From positions 3,968,001-4,032,000 of the forward strand of contig JAVHKY010000028.1 of the NCBI GenBank assembly GCA_035079385.1: a stretch of DNA of 64,000 nt, given 5' to 3'. The position numbers and the translations under genes were made by a program. Positions within the stretch are counted from its first letter, which is position 1, and each line of letters begins with the position of its first letter. Below, in pieces: positions 22,755 through 32,903 of the stretch. This stretch comes from Aspidiotus rigidus. Lineage: Eukaryota > Arthropoda > Insecta > Hemiptera > Diaspididae. The notes below the pieces were generated by a model, which worked only from the letters and a program-made list of their open reading frames with translations, made no database searches and had not been told where the DNA came from.

Positions 22755-24412
22755 TCTCAAACTTATTTGTTCAGAAGAACAATTTTTACGAAATATTTTG
22801 TTAGAATATCAATTCGAAAACTTATATTTTGCCGGTATAATTTCGAAAACAATTTAAAATTGATAAGAATACGTGTTATTCTGTTTACAGATGACGTTTA
22901 CTGGTGTTCCCAACATAACAAACCCCAAAACTCTCGTTGCTGGCATGTTAATGCACGAACCAAGACTACAGAGTGATAAGAGAGCATTACTGGAAAAGTT
23001 GGTAACACTGCTTCGAACCACTTCGCAGAAATATCGAAGACGATGTTACCAGCCCGCATGTGAAGTTTCGAGTTGATACTGATAGCCTGCACCTAAGAAA
23101 TCTGCATTTAAAATGTTAGAATCTACCGTCACATATTCGTGACGGCGGGCTGTAGATAGATTTTTTAGCGTCACACATATGTGACGGCGGTAGCGAAAGG
23201 GTTAATGTACAATGTAATTTTCGACGATGAAAAACAATGGGAAATAAAGAAAACGTCGAATACAATATAACGATGGTCTGAGGCCTACTTTACGTAACAG
23301 AAACCTGATTTTAGAGAACCAATGTCTACTAACTCTCCCACAGGGACACAAATGAGAAATTGAAATTTTTTTCGGCACAATTTCAAAATTTACATTCTTA
23401 AGGACCCATTTCTGCTTTCAACTCATTATCAAAATAATGTCACGTAAAGTGAGCAGCAAGCCATCGATAAACTCACAATAAAAGAAGGAAAGAAAAGTCA
23501 AACAATAGAAAAAAAATACGAAAAGATGAAGGACTAGTTACAGATTGATCAGATGGCTGCTCCTTTTCAGATTGCTGCTCTTTCTACGCCACCTCTTGAG
23601 CTCTAATTTTATCCGACCTATACTTCATCCAGAGACGGCCATAATACTGCGAACAATTTTAGACGTTAAAATTTTGTCTGTATCAGCATCCAGTGCAATA
23701 GCTATAAGATGAAAATGAGGAATATTAAAGTACACAAAAAGAAAAAGGTTTTTCAATGAAAAACAGCACCACGAAAAAACTATGTAATATAACAAAATAA
23801 TACCGGTATTTTACAATTTTGTTGGTAATTACAACACTGAAAATCATCGAGGCATGGGGTAGGTATACTAGCTGTGATACGAGAGCATACCCTTAATCTT
23901 ACTTGTTATTTCTCATACGCTGAAGGATATTGGAATAAGTTTGACGTTATAAATTTTAGAAAGCAAGTTGTGTTCGACCAAATTTTTCATGTCGACTGTG
24001 CTGCGAGAGGTGTTGAGTAACATGTTACAATCATATGTGAATCTTATACAAATGAGTAAATGTGATGAACAAGGTTTCTGGCGAGATGACACAAAATTTG
24101 TCATCCAACTGTCACAGACTGCTCCTCTATATAAGTATTATTAAGTATTATGGATAATAAAACTGATTAGTACTCATCGTCAATGGATATGAAAACACCC
24201 GCGACGCTCCGATGCACAAACTTAATAATAGCACGAATTCAATAAAAATATAGCAATCTGATATATTAATTACCATAAAACACCTGCGACGCACGAACCA
24301 CGAATAATAATTAATATGAAATGTCGGCAAAAACAAGAACCGAACTGGAACAAGGAGTGAGAACGCAATGTGGATGAAACTTTCTTCGCATGTGATTCAT
24401 CACGAGAAAAAA

Positions 24413-24720
24413 ACTTGTAGACGTCAAGGAACTAATCAGCGGAAAGAGTTTTCTATATGCGCAAGCCTGCGAGTATGTTGAAACCTTGAATAATAATGAC
24501 TTCGACGAATACGATCAGATGGATATAAAGGTGCGGTAATTCCTTACCAATTATAGAGCATCATAATATCAACTTTAACTTTTTGGTAGTATCTGATCTT
24601 ATGAATGAACTCTCCCGTCTTCTCATCCTTCTTCAGGAACCGTATTCCCTTATAGCTTCGAGAAATGCGTTCTTGGGTTGAAACCCTTTCCGCTGATTAG
24701 TTTCTTGACTTCTTAGTGTT
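24413..24720. repeat. foldback repeat, about 45-bp arms
   Basis: AACTAATCAGCGGAAAG in the left arm and its reverse complement CTTTCCGCTGATTAGTT in the right arm sit inside longer imperfect arms. The loop is about 200 bp and non-coding. MITE-like. Confidence 0.6.
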
Positions 24721-24824
24721 TTTTTCCGTTGTCCGTTCTGGTTTCAAATCGTTCTCTCTTAATGTAAATGTCAATAAAATATAGAAGGAGCGTTACTATC
24801 GAATATTTTCAAGGACGAAAGCAC

Positions 24825-24950
24825 AACTACTTCTCGCTCCAATATCGCAATTACGGGAATTGTGCGAATTCTCGCAACTATCAAGCCAACTACTTCTCGC
24901 TCCAATATATCGCAGTTACTAGGATTGTGCGAATTCTCGCAAGTATTAAG
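24825..24950. repeat. two-copy tandem repeat, about 63-bp unit
   Basis: Each unit contains AACTACTTCTCGCTCCAATA, a CGCA(A/G)TTAC word and TTGTGCGAATTCTCGCAA. Confidence 0.75.
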
Positions 24951-26294
24951 CTGTTCATTATCTCCCAATCATGGTAAGAAGAGAAAGATTGCTGAATAGC
25001 GCCGCTGAAACGCGGCTGCAATACACCCTCTACACACATCATCGATAAAATTGCTCAAATTATCAGCGAAAATGTTGCGTGAGTCGCTCATTTTCATCTT
25101 TCATTGCAATGGGGCATCGAGAAAACGATCTCCACTCGCTAGAATTTTTTCTGTGTGCGACATATCGCCATCCTATCGTCCTATTTTCGCATTGCCTGCG
25201 AGATATCGCTCAATAATAATATTTGCGATATCGCTCCAAAAATGTCAATCGGGATATTGACTTGGAATCACAAAACAGTCACTGTCACAAAAATCATTAT
25301 TAAACCTTGTATGGTCACCCGTTTTGATTCCTCCCTAAGAACTTGACCAAGTTTGTGCTCATAAGCTTATGTTACAGTTGTTGAAAGAAAAGGCAGTGGT
25401 ACAAAATAGATCTTTACTCTTGGAATTCGTAAATGAGTCGTTGAAACCTTATTAATATTATTTCTTAGGTACCTATCATTATTATTATTTTCATTTCCCC
25501 TTAAGTTCTTCACTGCACACAGAAACAAAGTAGTACTTACAGATAAGAAAAGCTTTTTTCGTGTATACTTACGATATTGCGTAATTTCGAGGAATTGATC
25601 TTTAAAGTAGGTAACAAATTTAATGATCACGCTATACATTCCCATAAATTTACAAACTCGACCGCTTGTTTTGATGAAGACTGTTGTCTGCATCTTGTCA
25701 AAACATTATTATTATTATCATCATAGTCGTCATTTCATTTTATTCGATTAATCATAATTACATTGTTTTAAATAGAGTGTAATGATGTAGCCCATCTTTG
25801 TTGAATCTAATTTGATAGAAGATATTGTAGTAATTTTCACGTTTGTTTGTTCTGTAATGAAACCTACTCAATCGTTCATTATAATTATCTTGGAAGACTC
25901 TTGGGATGAAAAATTGAGAAAATTTGAAAACAGGCTAGTTTTCAACGACGATTTAAATTTAAGATATGACCGAACTCTCTACATCCAATACTCACTTCAT
26001 AACTTGCATTCAAAAGTTGACTCTACCATGCTCTTATCAAAAACATTTTTTGGAAAATTGTTTTTCCTGCAAAAAAAAAAAAAAAAAAAAAAAAAAAGTG
26101 TAATTATGTTTGCCCTCAGGGTTCTTTTCTATTAGAAGGTTACAAATGAAAAAAAAAAATTATGATAATTTGAAATAAAGGTGAACACTTAATCACGAAA
26201 CGAGAAAACAAATAAAAAAAAATTATGTTTAGACTAGTTTTTTTTTCTGACTGGCAGTGCCGTAACAAAACTTATTCTTTTCGTTTTCCGAAAA

Positions 26295-26609
26295 TCAAGA
26301 CAGGGCGAATCCCCTGAAGGTCAAATAATGATTTATTATCTTATTTTTCATCTCGCAACATTCTGGGAGCTCAATCTCTATTTCGTCCAAAAGTTTGTGA
26401 GCGAGTTCTGGAATACTGCGAGTCGAATATCTTTTATCGTGCTCTTCAAAAGCAATTTCGTAGTTAACTACAAGAACAAAAATTTCCTCTCTCGGGTGGA
26501 CTAAAAAACCTTTGCTTAAAGAGTCCGTATATGATTTTGTTTCCTGAGTAATACGAGTACTCGCGTTGGAATCACTCAAGAATCTGCGGCAAGTCTCGCA
26601 GCATTTCAT
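26295..26609 (-). pseudogene. probable P-element-like transposase C-terminal fragment
   Basis: The frame reads MKCCETCRRFL, SYTDSLSKGFLVHPREEIF and YEIAFEEHDK. A CxxC motif followed by a GxLxxPxxEIF segment resembles the C-terminal end of P-element/THAP9-type transposases. It lies on the same strand as, and downstream of, the P-like remnant at 31199-32714, so it may be the detached end of that gene. The assignment is weak without alignment. Confidence 0.35.
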
Positions 26610-27420
26610 TAGTAACGCTCGTGTTGTACTCCCGGCATGGTTGTACGAGCGTTGTTCGATTGTACAATTCTATTTTACTTTCAATTTGAGCCAAGTTATA
26701 TGTATATGTTATGGTTAATCTGGGTATTCGGTTAATGTAGGTTTTTCGTCATCGCTGCGCGTGTTTTCTGCCGCGTCTGGCGTGGTAGCGTTTTACGGCG
26801 AGAGTGTGCGCAGTGGTGTTAACCAACAGCGTCAAAATATCATGATACTCCCGTCATGATTCTCATAAGATTGCATGGAATATCATGAGACACAGTGTTC
26901 CCAGGTGAAGATTAAAAAAATCCGTATAGCGAGCATTATGTCAAAAAAGTACGGATTTTTGTGCTCCGGAGTCGTATGAACATATTCCGGAGCGTATGAA
27001 CCTGCTCCGGAGCTGTATGAACTTGCTCCGAGTCAGTTAATACGATCAAGAGAAAGATATCTTTCATACGCGTAACTAAGGTACTTTTCCCTTGATCGAC
27101 TTGATATTGAATGTGCGGACTATAGTATCGAGCAATGATGATCAGGAGAGAAATATCTTTTATACCAGAGACGAAAGTACTTTTCCATTGATCGACTTAT
27201 ACATGGAAGTACAGCGATATCAGCCAATGACGATCAGGAGAAAGGTGTCTCTTGTCATGTTTCCGGTTCCCGTGCCCGTTATCCAATAGTGTAGATTTTA
27301 TCAGTGTTTGTGGATTGTGGATACTACATACTAAACCTGTCTAAACATCTAAAATATACAAAATTATTACTATAATTCTGAGTCATTACCAAAACACCAA
27401 CAACTTCCGGCAAAATTTCA

Positions 27421-27732
27421 ATGTCATCAGATTCAGGCAAAGGAAATAAAGCGATGGAACCAGTTGCGTCCACATCAGTTCCTCCAGTTCCTTCAGTTGC
27501 ACAAGGACAAGATAGAGAAAAACAAGAGGAAATTCAACGGAACCTTGTTTGTCTGAATGCAAAATACAGAAAGAGGCCGATGATTTTTACCGCGGACCTG
27601 GCGGAACCGTCATTGTCTCATGAAGGTAAAGCTAAAGGCTTGAGAGTTACACCTTCAAAAAGACCCACTGAAGAGGAGCAGAAGACTGCGCTAGAGGAAA
27701 GGGCTGCATTAATGAAAGCGTTAGGATTTTAG
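27421..27732 (+). CDS. hypothetical 103-aa protein
   Basis: MSSDSGKGNKAMEPVASTS at the start, a charged middle (QGQDREKQEEIQRNL) and EEEQKTALEERAALMKALGF at the end. Codon use and composition look protein-like, without the low-complexity character of chance frames here. It is hydrophilic with no membrane segment. No family recognised; it may be one exon of a larger gene or a transposon-encoded accessory frame. Confidence 0.35.
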   Translation: MSSDSGKGNKAMEPVASTSVPPVPSVAQGQDREKQEEIQRNLVCLNAKYRKRPMIFTADLAEPSLSHEGKAKGLRVTPSKRPTEEEQKTALEERAALMKALGF

Positions 27733-28042
27733 GCCTACTTGACTCCTGAGTGATAATGGTTTTGTAAAGTAATTTTTATTCATTTTCTTTCAATTTTCAA
27801 TTTATTTTACATTCTTAATGTTTTTGATTTATCAATAGAAAGGTATTCATTCAATTAATCTTCTCAATTTGATTTGCTAAACACGTGTTCTATTGTTGGT
27901 TTATTGCGCAGGGGAGTTTATTGTTATAGTTACAGTTATACAGATATACAAATAAAAGAAGAAAAGAAAATGTTATATATACTTTTCAGTCAAAATAGAA
28001 CGATTTTTACGCAAAAGCATAATCATTTCGAAATGTTCTGAA

Positions 28043-28180
28043 TTATAAAATCGTTTTGCTCTCACAAATCACAATCATGCTAGAGTAGGAGAAGAAGCGC
28101 TCCGCAGCTACTGATGATGGAGCTGGAGTATTGTACTTGAAAAACACTTCCCGAACATGTTTGTATTCATCTAGAATGTT
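28043..28180 (-). pseudogene. hAT transposase dimerisation-domain fragment
   Basis: The minus-strand frame reads NILDEYKHVREVFFKYNTPA then PSSVAAERFFSYSSM before a stop. The P-S-S-x-x-x-E-R-x-F-S signature is the hAT C-terminal dimerisation motif. An acidic frame upstream (about 28441-28550; ESESSNDSDELSILFADSGD) may be another piece. The rest of the transposase is absent. Confidence 0.6.
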
Positions 28181-28626
28181 CAGTTTTCACCTCCAGCACT
28201 TATGCGTCATCATTTGACAGAATAAAAAAATTCGATCCTGATGATTGATCAACAGTTGCGGAATCATCAATGTGCTGTTTTTCGTTCAATTCCTATAGTT
28301 AGAAATAATTCAGATAAGTATCTATATTTTATTTGCAGATTACGTCGGGATGATTAATCTTTTTTCTTCATTAATTTCAATTTGTGTAATCAAGTTCTGT
28401 TTTTTATTGTTGATCGTAGTCAATTCCCTCTTTGAATTCTTGAACGTCTGAGGATTAAGGATGTATGAAGGTTATCCTCAACTTCGTCACCTGAGTCTGC
28501 GAATAGAATGCTCAATTCGTCACTGTCATTACTCGACTCAGACTCCAAAATGAGACGTTAAAAAACCAAAAAAATGATTTGTTTTATTTTGTTTTGTTCT
28601 TTTGTTACCGGTATCCATTCAATTCA

Positions 28627-28780
28627 TAAATTAAAATTAATTTTCGGCTTTTTATTTCACAATTAATTACAAGAAATAACTCGTCTCAACCTGAAGAAGA
28701 ACGATGTACGTTCAAAACACGTAGTTCTAGTTTCTTGTAATTAATTGCGAAATAAAAAGCCGAAAATTAATTTTAATTTA
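28627..28780. ncRNA. hammerhead-ribozyme-like hairpin inside a 50-bp inverted repeat
   Basis: Arms 28627-28676 and 28731-28780 are complementary over 50 bp with about two mismatches. The centre (plus strand) holds CTGAAGA (691-697), helix II GAACG/CGTTC with a five-base loop, AAAA (in place of GAAA) and CACGTA. This is the order of a type I hammerhead with a two-base-pair stem III. G12 appears mutated to A, so this copy is probably weak or dead. Coordinates in parentheses are 28 kb plus the number. Confidence 0.55.
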
Positions 28781-29476
28781 TTTAAGAAAAATATTTCACG
28801 AAAAAGCTTTTTTTATTCATTAAATTCATCGTATTAAGACAATCCTCTAGGTAGACATATTGGAATCAGAATACTCCAATTAAGGAGTAAACAAAGAGAA
28901 AGTTCTTGCATGTTGAACATTGTTAACAAACTGTATGACAAGTACACTATCAATTCCACATAGGCCTAACAAAGAACATAAAATTACTGTTTTGAAAACA
29001 CAAAAAAAAAATGATTTTGCCTATTTTTGTAGAATGCCCAAGTCTCATTTTTAATTGTCTCTATACTTACATTCGCGGATTTCTATAGGTAGAGTAAGTA
29101 TACCTACAACATGTCGAAGAGAACTACAACATGTCGAAGAGAACGAAGGGTTGCTTATTGTACGCTCGTTGAGAATAAAGAAACTGGTTTCAACAAACTG
29201 GTCCAGGCATGTAGTTCTAACTGCAGCAGATACCATGTGTGGTCGTTATAAGCCAAGATGCTCATTTGTATTCAAGTGAAATGTAACTTACTCGTTCATA
29301 TTTTAACTCAAATTGCAATATAAATTTATACACAAATTTGGGATTCTTGTACCTAGAGTATTGAAAAATAAAAAAAAATAAAAAAAAGGAAAAACAAGGC
29401 AAAGCGATATATTGTTTGGATGACAAGAAAATACATCCACGTTAAACGCTCCTACACGTGCACATATACGTGACAC

Positions 29477-30717
29477 TTAACTTCTAGGTATACCAGTTTC
29501 TGAGTCATCCAGCCCAATTTCATTATCTCCTTTAGACAGATTACCTCCTTCAGACAAATTAGAATCTGTTGACTTTTTTTCTCCGAGTCGTCCCTGCAAT
29601 AGTGATACAAGATCCTCCTCTGTTGCTAGCTTCTTTACAAGATGACTTGGCAGAGCCAAACTGTCAATAACATTTGATGGTCTCTTTCCATACAGGGCTT
29701 CAAAAGGAGACATACCAAGTCCCGTATCATAACATCTACTAAAAAAAATCACTCATTTTATAAAAAATCAAATAAATAGGACTGCATTTAATTAGGTATA
29801 CATACCGGTTTTTTGCGTATTGAACATAGGGTAATGCTTGCACCCAATGCTCATTCTGATGATCATTCATCCAACAGATGAGCTTATCCTCCACGTCACT
29901 GTTGGCCCTCTCTACACTACCCTGAGTTCGCGAATGTCGAGCCTTCCCGTGCACCATCTTGCAATTGGGCCATAACAAAGTCAATTTTTGGATAAGCTAA
30001 TTAGAAAATGTCATCATATAATTAATTTCTCATGGAAAAACACATCATATTTACGTCTATTAAGGTCGCCTTATTTTTAAATTCTCGCCCATTATCCGTG
30101 TGTAATATTGCTGGCCAGCCTTTGTCCATGAATATGTGTAAAAGACTTTCAGCTACCTCTTCCGCTGTTTTTGTTTTCAAAGGTCGTAATTGTAAGTATT
30201 TTGTGAAGTGGTCTTGATAGTTGAGCACAAATTTATATTCTCCATCTGGGCGCGACTGCATATCGATTAAATCAACTTGACATTGAGAGTTGAAATCGCA
30301 CTCCAGTATTGGCTTCAATACCGAATGCTTTTCCATTTTACAACCCTTCATTTGGCATTGAACGCAATTATCGATATAAATCATGACCTCTCGCTGGCCA
30401 ATACAGTACCTTGAAGCAAGATTTTTCGAAGTGATGTTTCGACCAGCATGCCCCAACTCTCCGTGAATACCTTTGATACATTCGTAGTATTCTTCTATGG
30501 GCACCACAATTTTATTCGACCCTTTCTTGAGCAGCCTAAAGTCGTTTTTGGAAAGCTGCTGGACAATATAGTGATTAGTTGTTCGATTTCGCTCACCTGC
30601 CTTTAATGACATCAAAATACAATCGTAGGCTTCTTTCACCAGCATTGGTGTATTCCCCTTCAATGATTTGTAGTGTGATTTCAGTTGCACAAAAAATTTT
30701 TCAGCCGCAGTAGACAT
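29477..30717 (-). CDS. Ginger/KRBA2-type DDE transposase (integrase-like), three exons
   Basis: Exons 30055-30717, 29806-29996 and 29477-29738 join in frame to 371 aa (donors GTAAAT, GTATGT; acceptors TTAG, TTAG). An N-terminal region starting MSTAAEKFFVQLKSHYK is followed by an H2C2 integrase zinc-binding domain (HGELGH, CVQCQ). The rve catalytic core has D in QVDLIDMQS, D in LHTDNGREF and E in QGSVERAN, then SPFEALYGKRP. This is the retrovirus-integrase-like transposase of Ginger elements, known in animals as KRBA2-like genes. The intact triad and clean splicing suggest an active or domesticated gene. I did not find the element's terminal repeats. Confidence 0.85.
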
Positions 30718-31198
30718 TGTAAAAATTTTTTACGGAAAAATTATTGATCGCAAAAATAAAGGAAAAACAACGAACAATCGCAGCAATGTGAAACTCACAG
30801 CACTCGATCAAACAAACATAATAAAAAGAAAGTAAACCAAAAATGCACTGACAGAAAAATAATGCAAAGATATGCGGCCGCGTGACCATTATGATTTGCG
30901 CCTTGCATATTCTCTTTTATTCATCAATTTCTAAAATCGTAATTTAAAGATAGAAATTAAAAATTTTGATCAAAAAATTTATCAAAAAAAATGTAATAAT
31001 TTTCTACGTGATTCTGAATAAAAAAAAATTTCATCCTCCCCAAAAAAGTGAGGATCTTGAGCGGGGCTCGAACCATGGTAAAAAGGAGAAAAGTCGTCAT
31101 TTTAAAGGAAACATATACCGCCAGCAACGCTTACGCGTACGTACGCGTGCTTCAGCGTTGTAATTGCCGCTCTTACGTACTTTAACCAAATACTCACT

Positions 31199-32714
31199 TT
31201 AACCATGACATATATAAAGACCTAACAAATACTCTTCCTCCTCCTCTTTGATTTCTGGATATGGGTCATTGGCGTCGTCTTCATCACCAGAATACGATTT
31301 CTTCAGATCGGCGAGATTGAATTTGTCATTGTCATTAAAGTAACATGTATTTGTAACAGACGAGATGAATTGCCTCACAGCGATTGTTTTTGCGGCATCC
31401 AAAACCTGCTTTGCAGACGGACATAAACCAGCTCTTCTTCGAATTTGGGAGAAATAGTTCTCCATGTCATCTTGTAGACCCCATGCCGTGAACACCTCCT
31501 TGTACCCATGATCGAGCATCAGAAATTCGATTATATTTATGAGGGAGGTTGTACTCATAATAACTCCTGTATTCAACGGTTTCCAGCCTCCGTCTCCGAT
31601 TTTAAGATCTTGAAATAAATCGACTACATATTTCAAAAATTCAATCTTCTTCACTTTATTCTTTTCATTCACCGCGTAGGGTTGGTGTCTCGAAGAAAGG
31701 AGACAGAACCATTCTTCAATCACTCGAATAAACGCGACAGTTGTTTCCGCCTCTTCTGGTAAAATGCCAGTTTCAATGGCATTTTCTAAAGCTGCTGCCG
31801 TTTCATTTGAAAATACCCGAACGGCAGCCCCAACATCCATTCGTTTGAATGTATTTGATGGGGAAATGTTGTCCCGCTGAATGTGATAAAGTTTTCGTAC
31901 AACTTTCTGGTTGTTCATCTTGTACAACCATAAGTCGCGTAGCCACTGCCCCTTTACAACAGCGCCATTTGGCACCGTGATTTGTTGCGTTAGAAACGCC
32001 TTCTTAAAAATTTTTCAATAAGTGAGCTACATCAGCAATGGTATGGATGTTCACGTTATTGTGGGTGAAGATTTTTTGGTTATCTCGCGTAACACCACAA
32101 CCTAAGGCAGTCCATAGGGGAGTGTTATTGCCTCCCATGTCTGATGAGAGGGCAATTACATGCCCTCCGCACTCTTCCACCTTGTCGATGCATTCGGTTA
32201 GAAAAGTTTTCATATGTTCGCAACTGGTCGAATGCTCGGTCAGGTGGCAAGCAATAACTTGTTTCCACAGTGAATTCGGCGACCAACTGCGCAATAATAC
32301 GCCCAATAAGTTTGGTGCCTTGACTTCACGTTTTTCGGGCAACGTTACATGGCCGTATTTCTTTCGCTTGCTCTCGTCATTAATATAATATCACCTCTTG
32401 ATAGATGAAATGGCTAACTATAGCTCTTTTCCCGATCGGGAATTGGCTGTACAGCACCAGCGTTGGCTTGGACGCCGACTGTATGTGTAAGTACAAAGAA
32501 ATCAAGTTGAGGCATTCGACCTGGCTTTGAAATAAATTGAAATCAGGCTGAATGGCAGTCGCCACCTTAGAGGACCACTGTGGACTAATTTTCATTTCAT
32601 CAAAAGAAAGAAGGCAATATTTTTCTCTTTCCTCCATTTTTGTAAATTTCTCTTTGAGGGCCTGCAGAACGGGCTCAAAAACGCCGAATGTTGTATTTTG
32701 TGCATAATGGTGTA
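31199..32714 (-). pseudogene. P-element-like transposase remnant
   Basis: In order on the minus strand: NTTFGVFEPVLQALKEKF, KYCLLSFDEMKIS, a break near 32380-32345, HVTLPEKREVKAPNLLG, VIALSSDMGGNNTPLWTALG, AHLLKNF, a one-base T-run frameshift near 32003, KKAFLTQQITVPNGAVV, then MDVGAAVRVFSNE and DDMENYFSQIRRRAG. FDEMKIS, SSDMGGNN and the ENYFSQIR box match the P-element/THAP9 transposase core. At least one frameshift and one stop or unresolved intron separate the pieces, and the N-terminal THAP finger was not found. Confidence 0.7.
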
Positions 32715-32903
32715 CCCTGGCAGAGGATATTTCATTTCGCGTCTCAAATTATCTAATCCTTTTTTCCGAAACGTAGTCGAACTTTTAAACCTTTCATGAT
32801 TGTATCAGTCGACCATTTTATTTTTTTCTTACCACAAACTATGGCTGTCTGATCTTCAGTGAAAACTTTAAGTAAATCTTGATATTGTTTTTATATGCAC
32901 TAT

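Larger units (their letters stand above)
19746..23201 (-). mobile_element. complete piggyBac transposon
   Basis: 3456 bp with 15-bp perfect terminal inverted repeats (CCCTTTCGCTACCGC at 19746-19760, inverted at 23187-23201) and flanking TTAA at 19742-19745 and 23202-23205, the piggyBac target site. A four-exon transposase gene fills the interior on the minus strand. Confidence 0.95.
23206..26294. other. no recognised gene; several small repeats
   Basis: AT-rich. It holds a degenerate duplication at about 24190-24310 (ACACC(C/T)GCGACGC), the foldback at 24413-24720, the tandem repeat at 24825-24950 and a 27-base A run at 26071-26097. No frame longer than about 110 codons has a recognisable motif. 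Confidence 0.55.

Noticed and set aside
26071..26097. 27-base A run as a possible SINE or LINE tail
   Set aside because: No target duplication or internal promoter was found beside it; simple homopolymer.
25812..26135. 107-codon frame reading through the A run
   Set aside because: Its lysine run is the homopolymer and the rest has no motif; chance frame.
31060..31085. B-box-like GGTTCGAGCCC on the minus strand
   Set aside because: No A-box, anticodon stem or acceptor pairing upstream; not a tRNA or SINE head.
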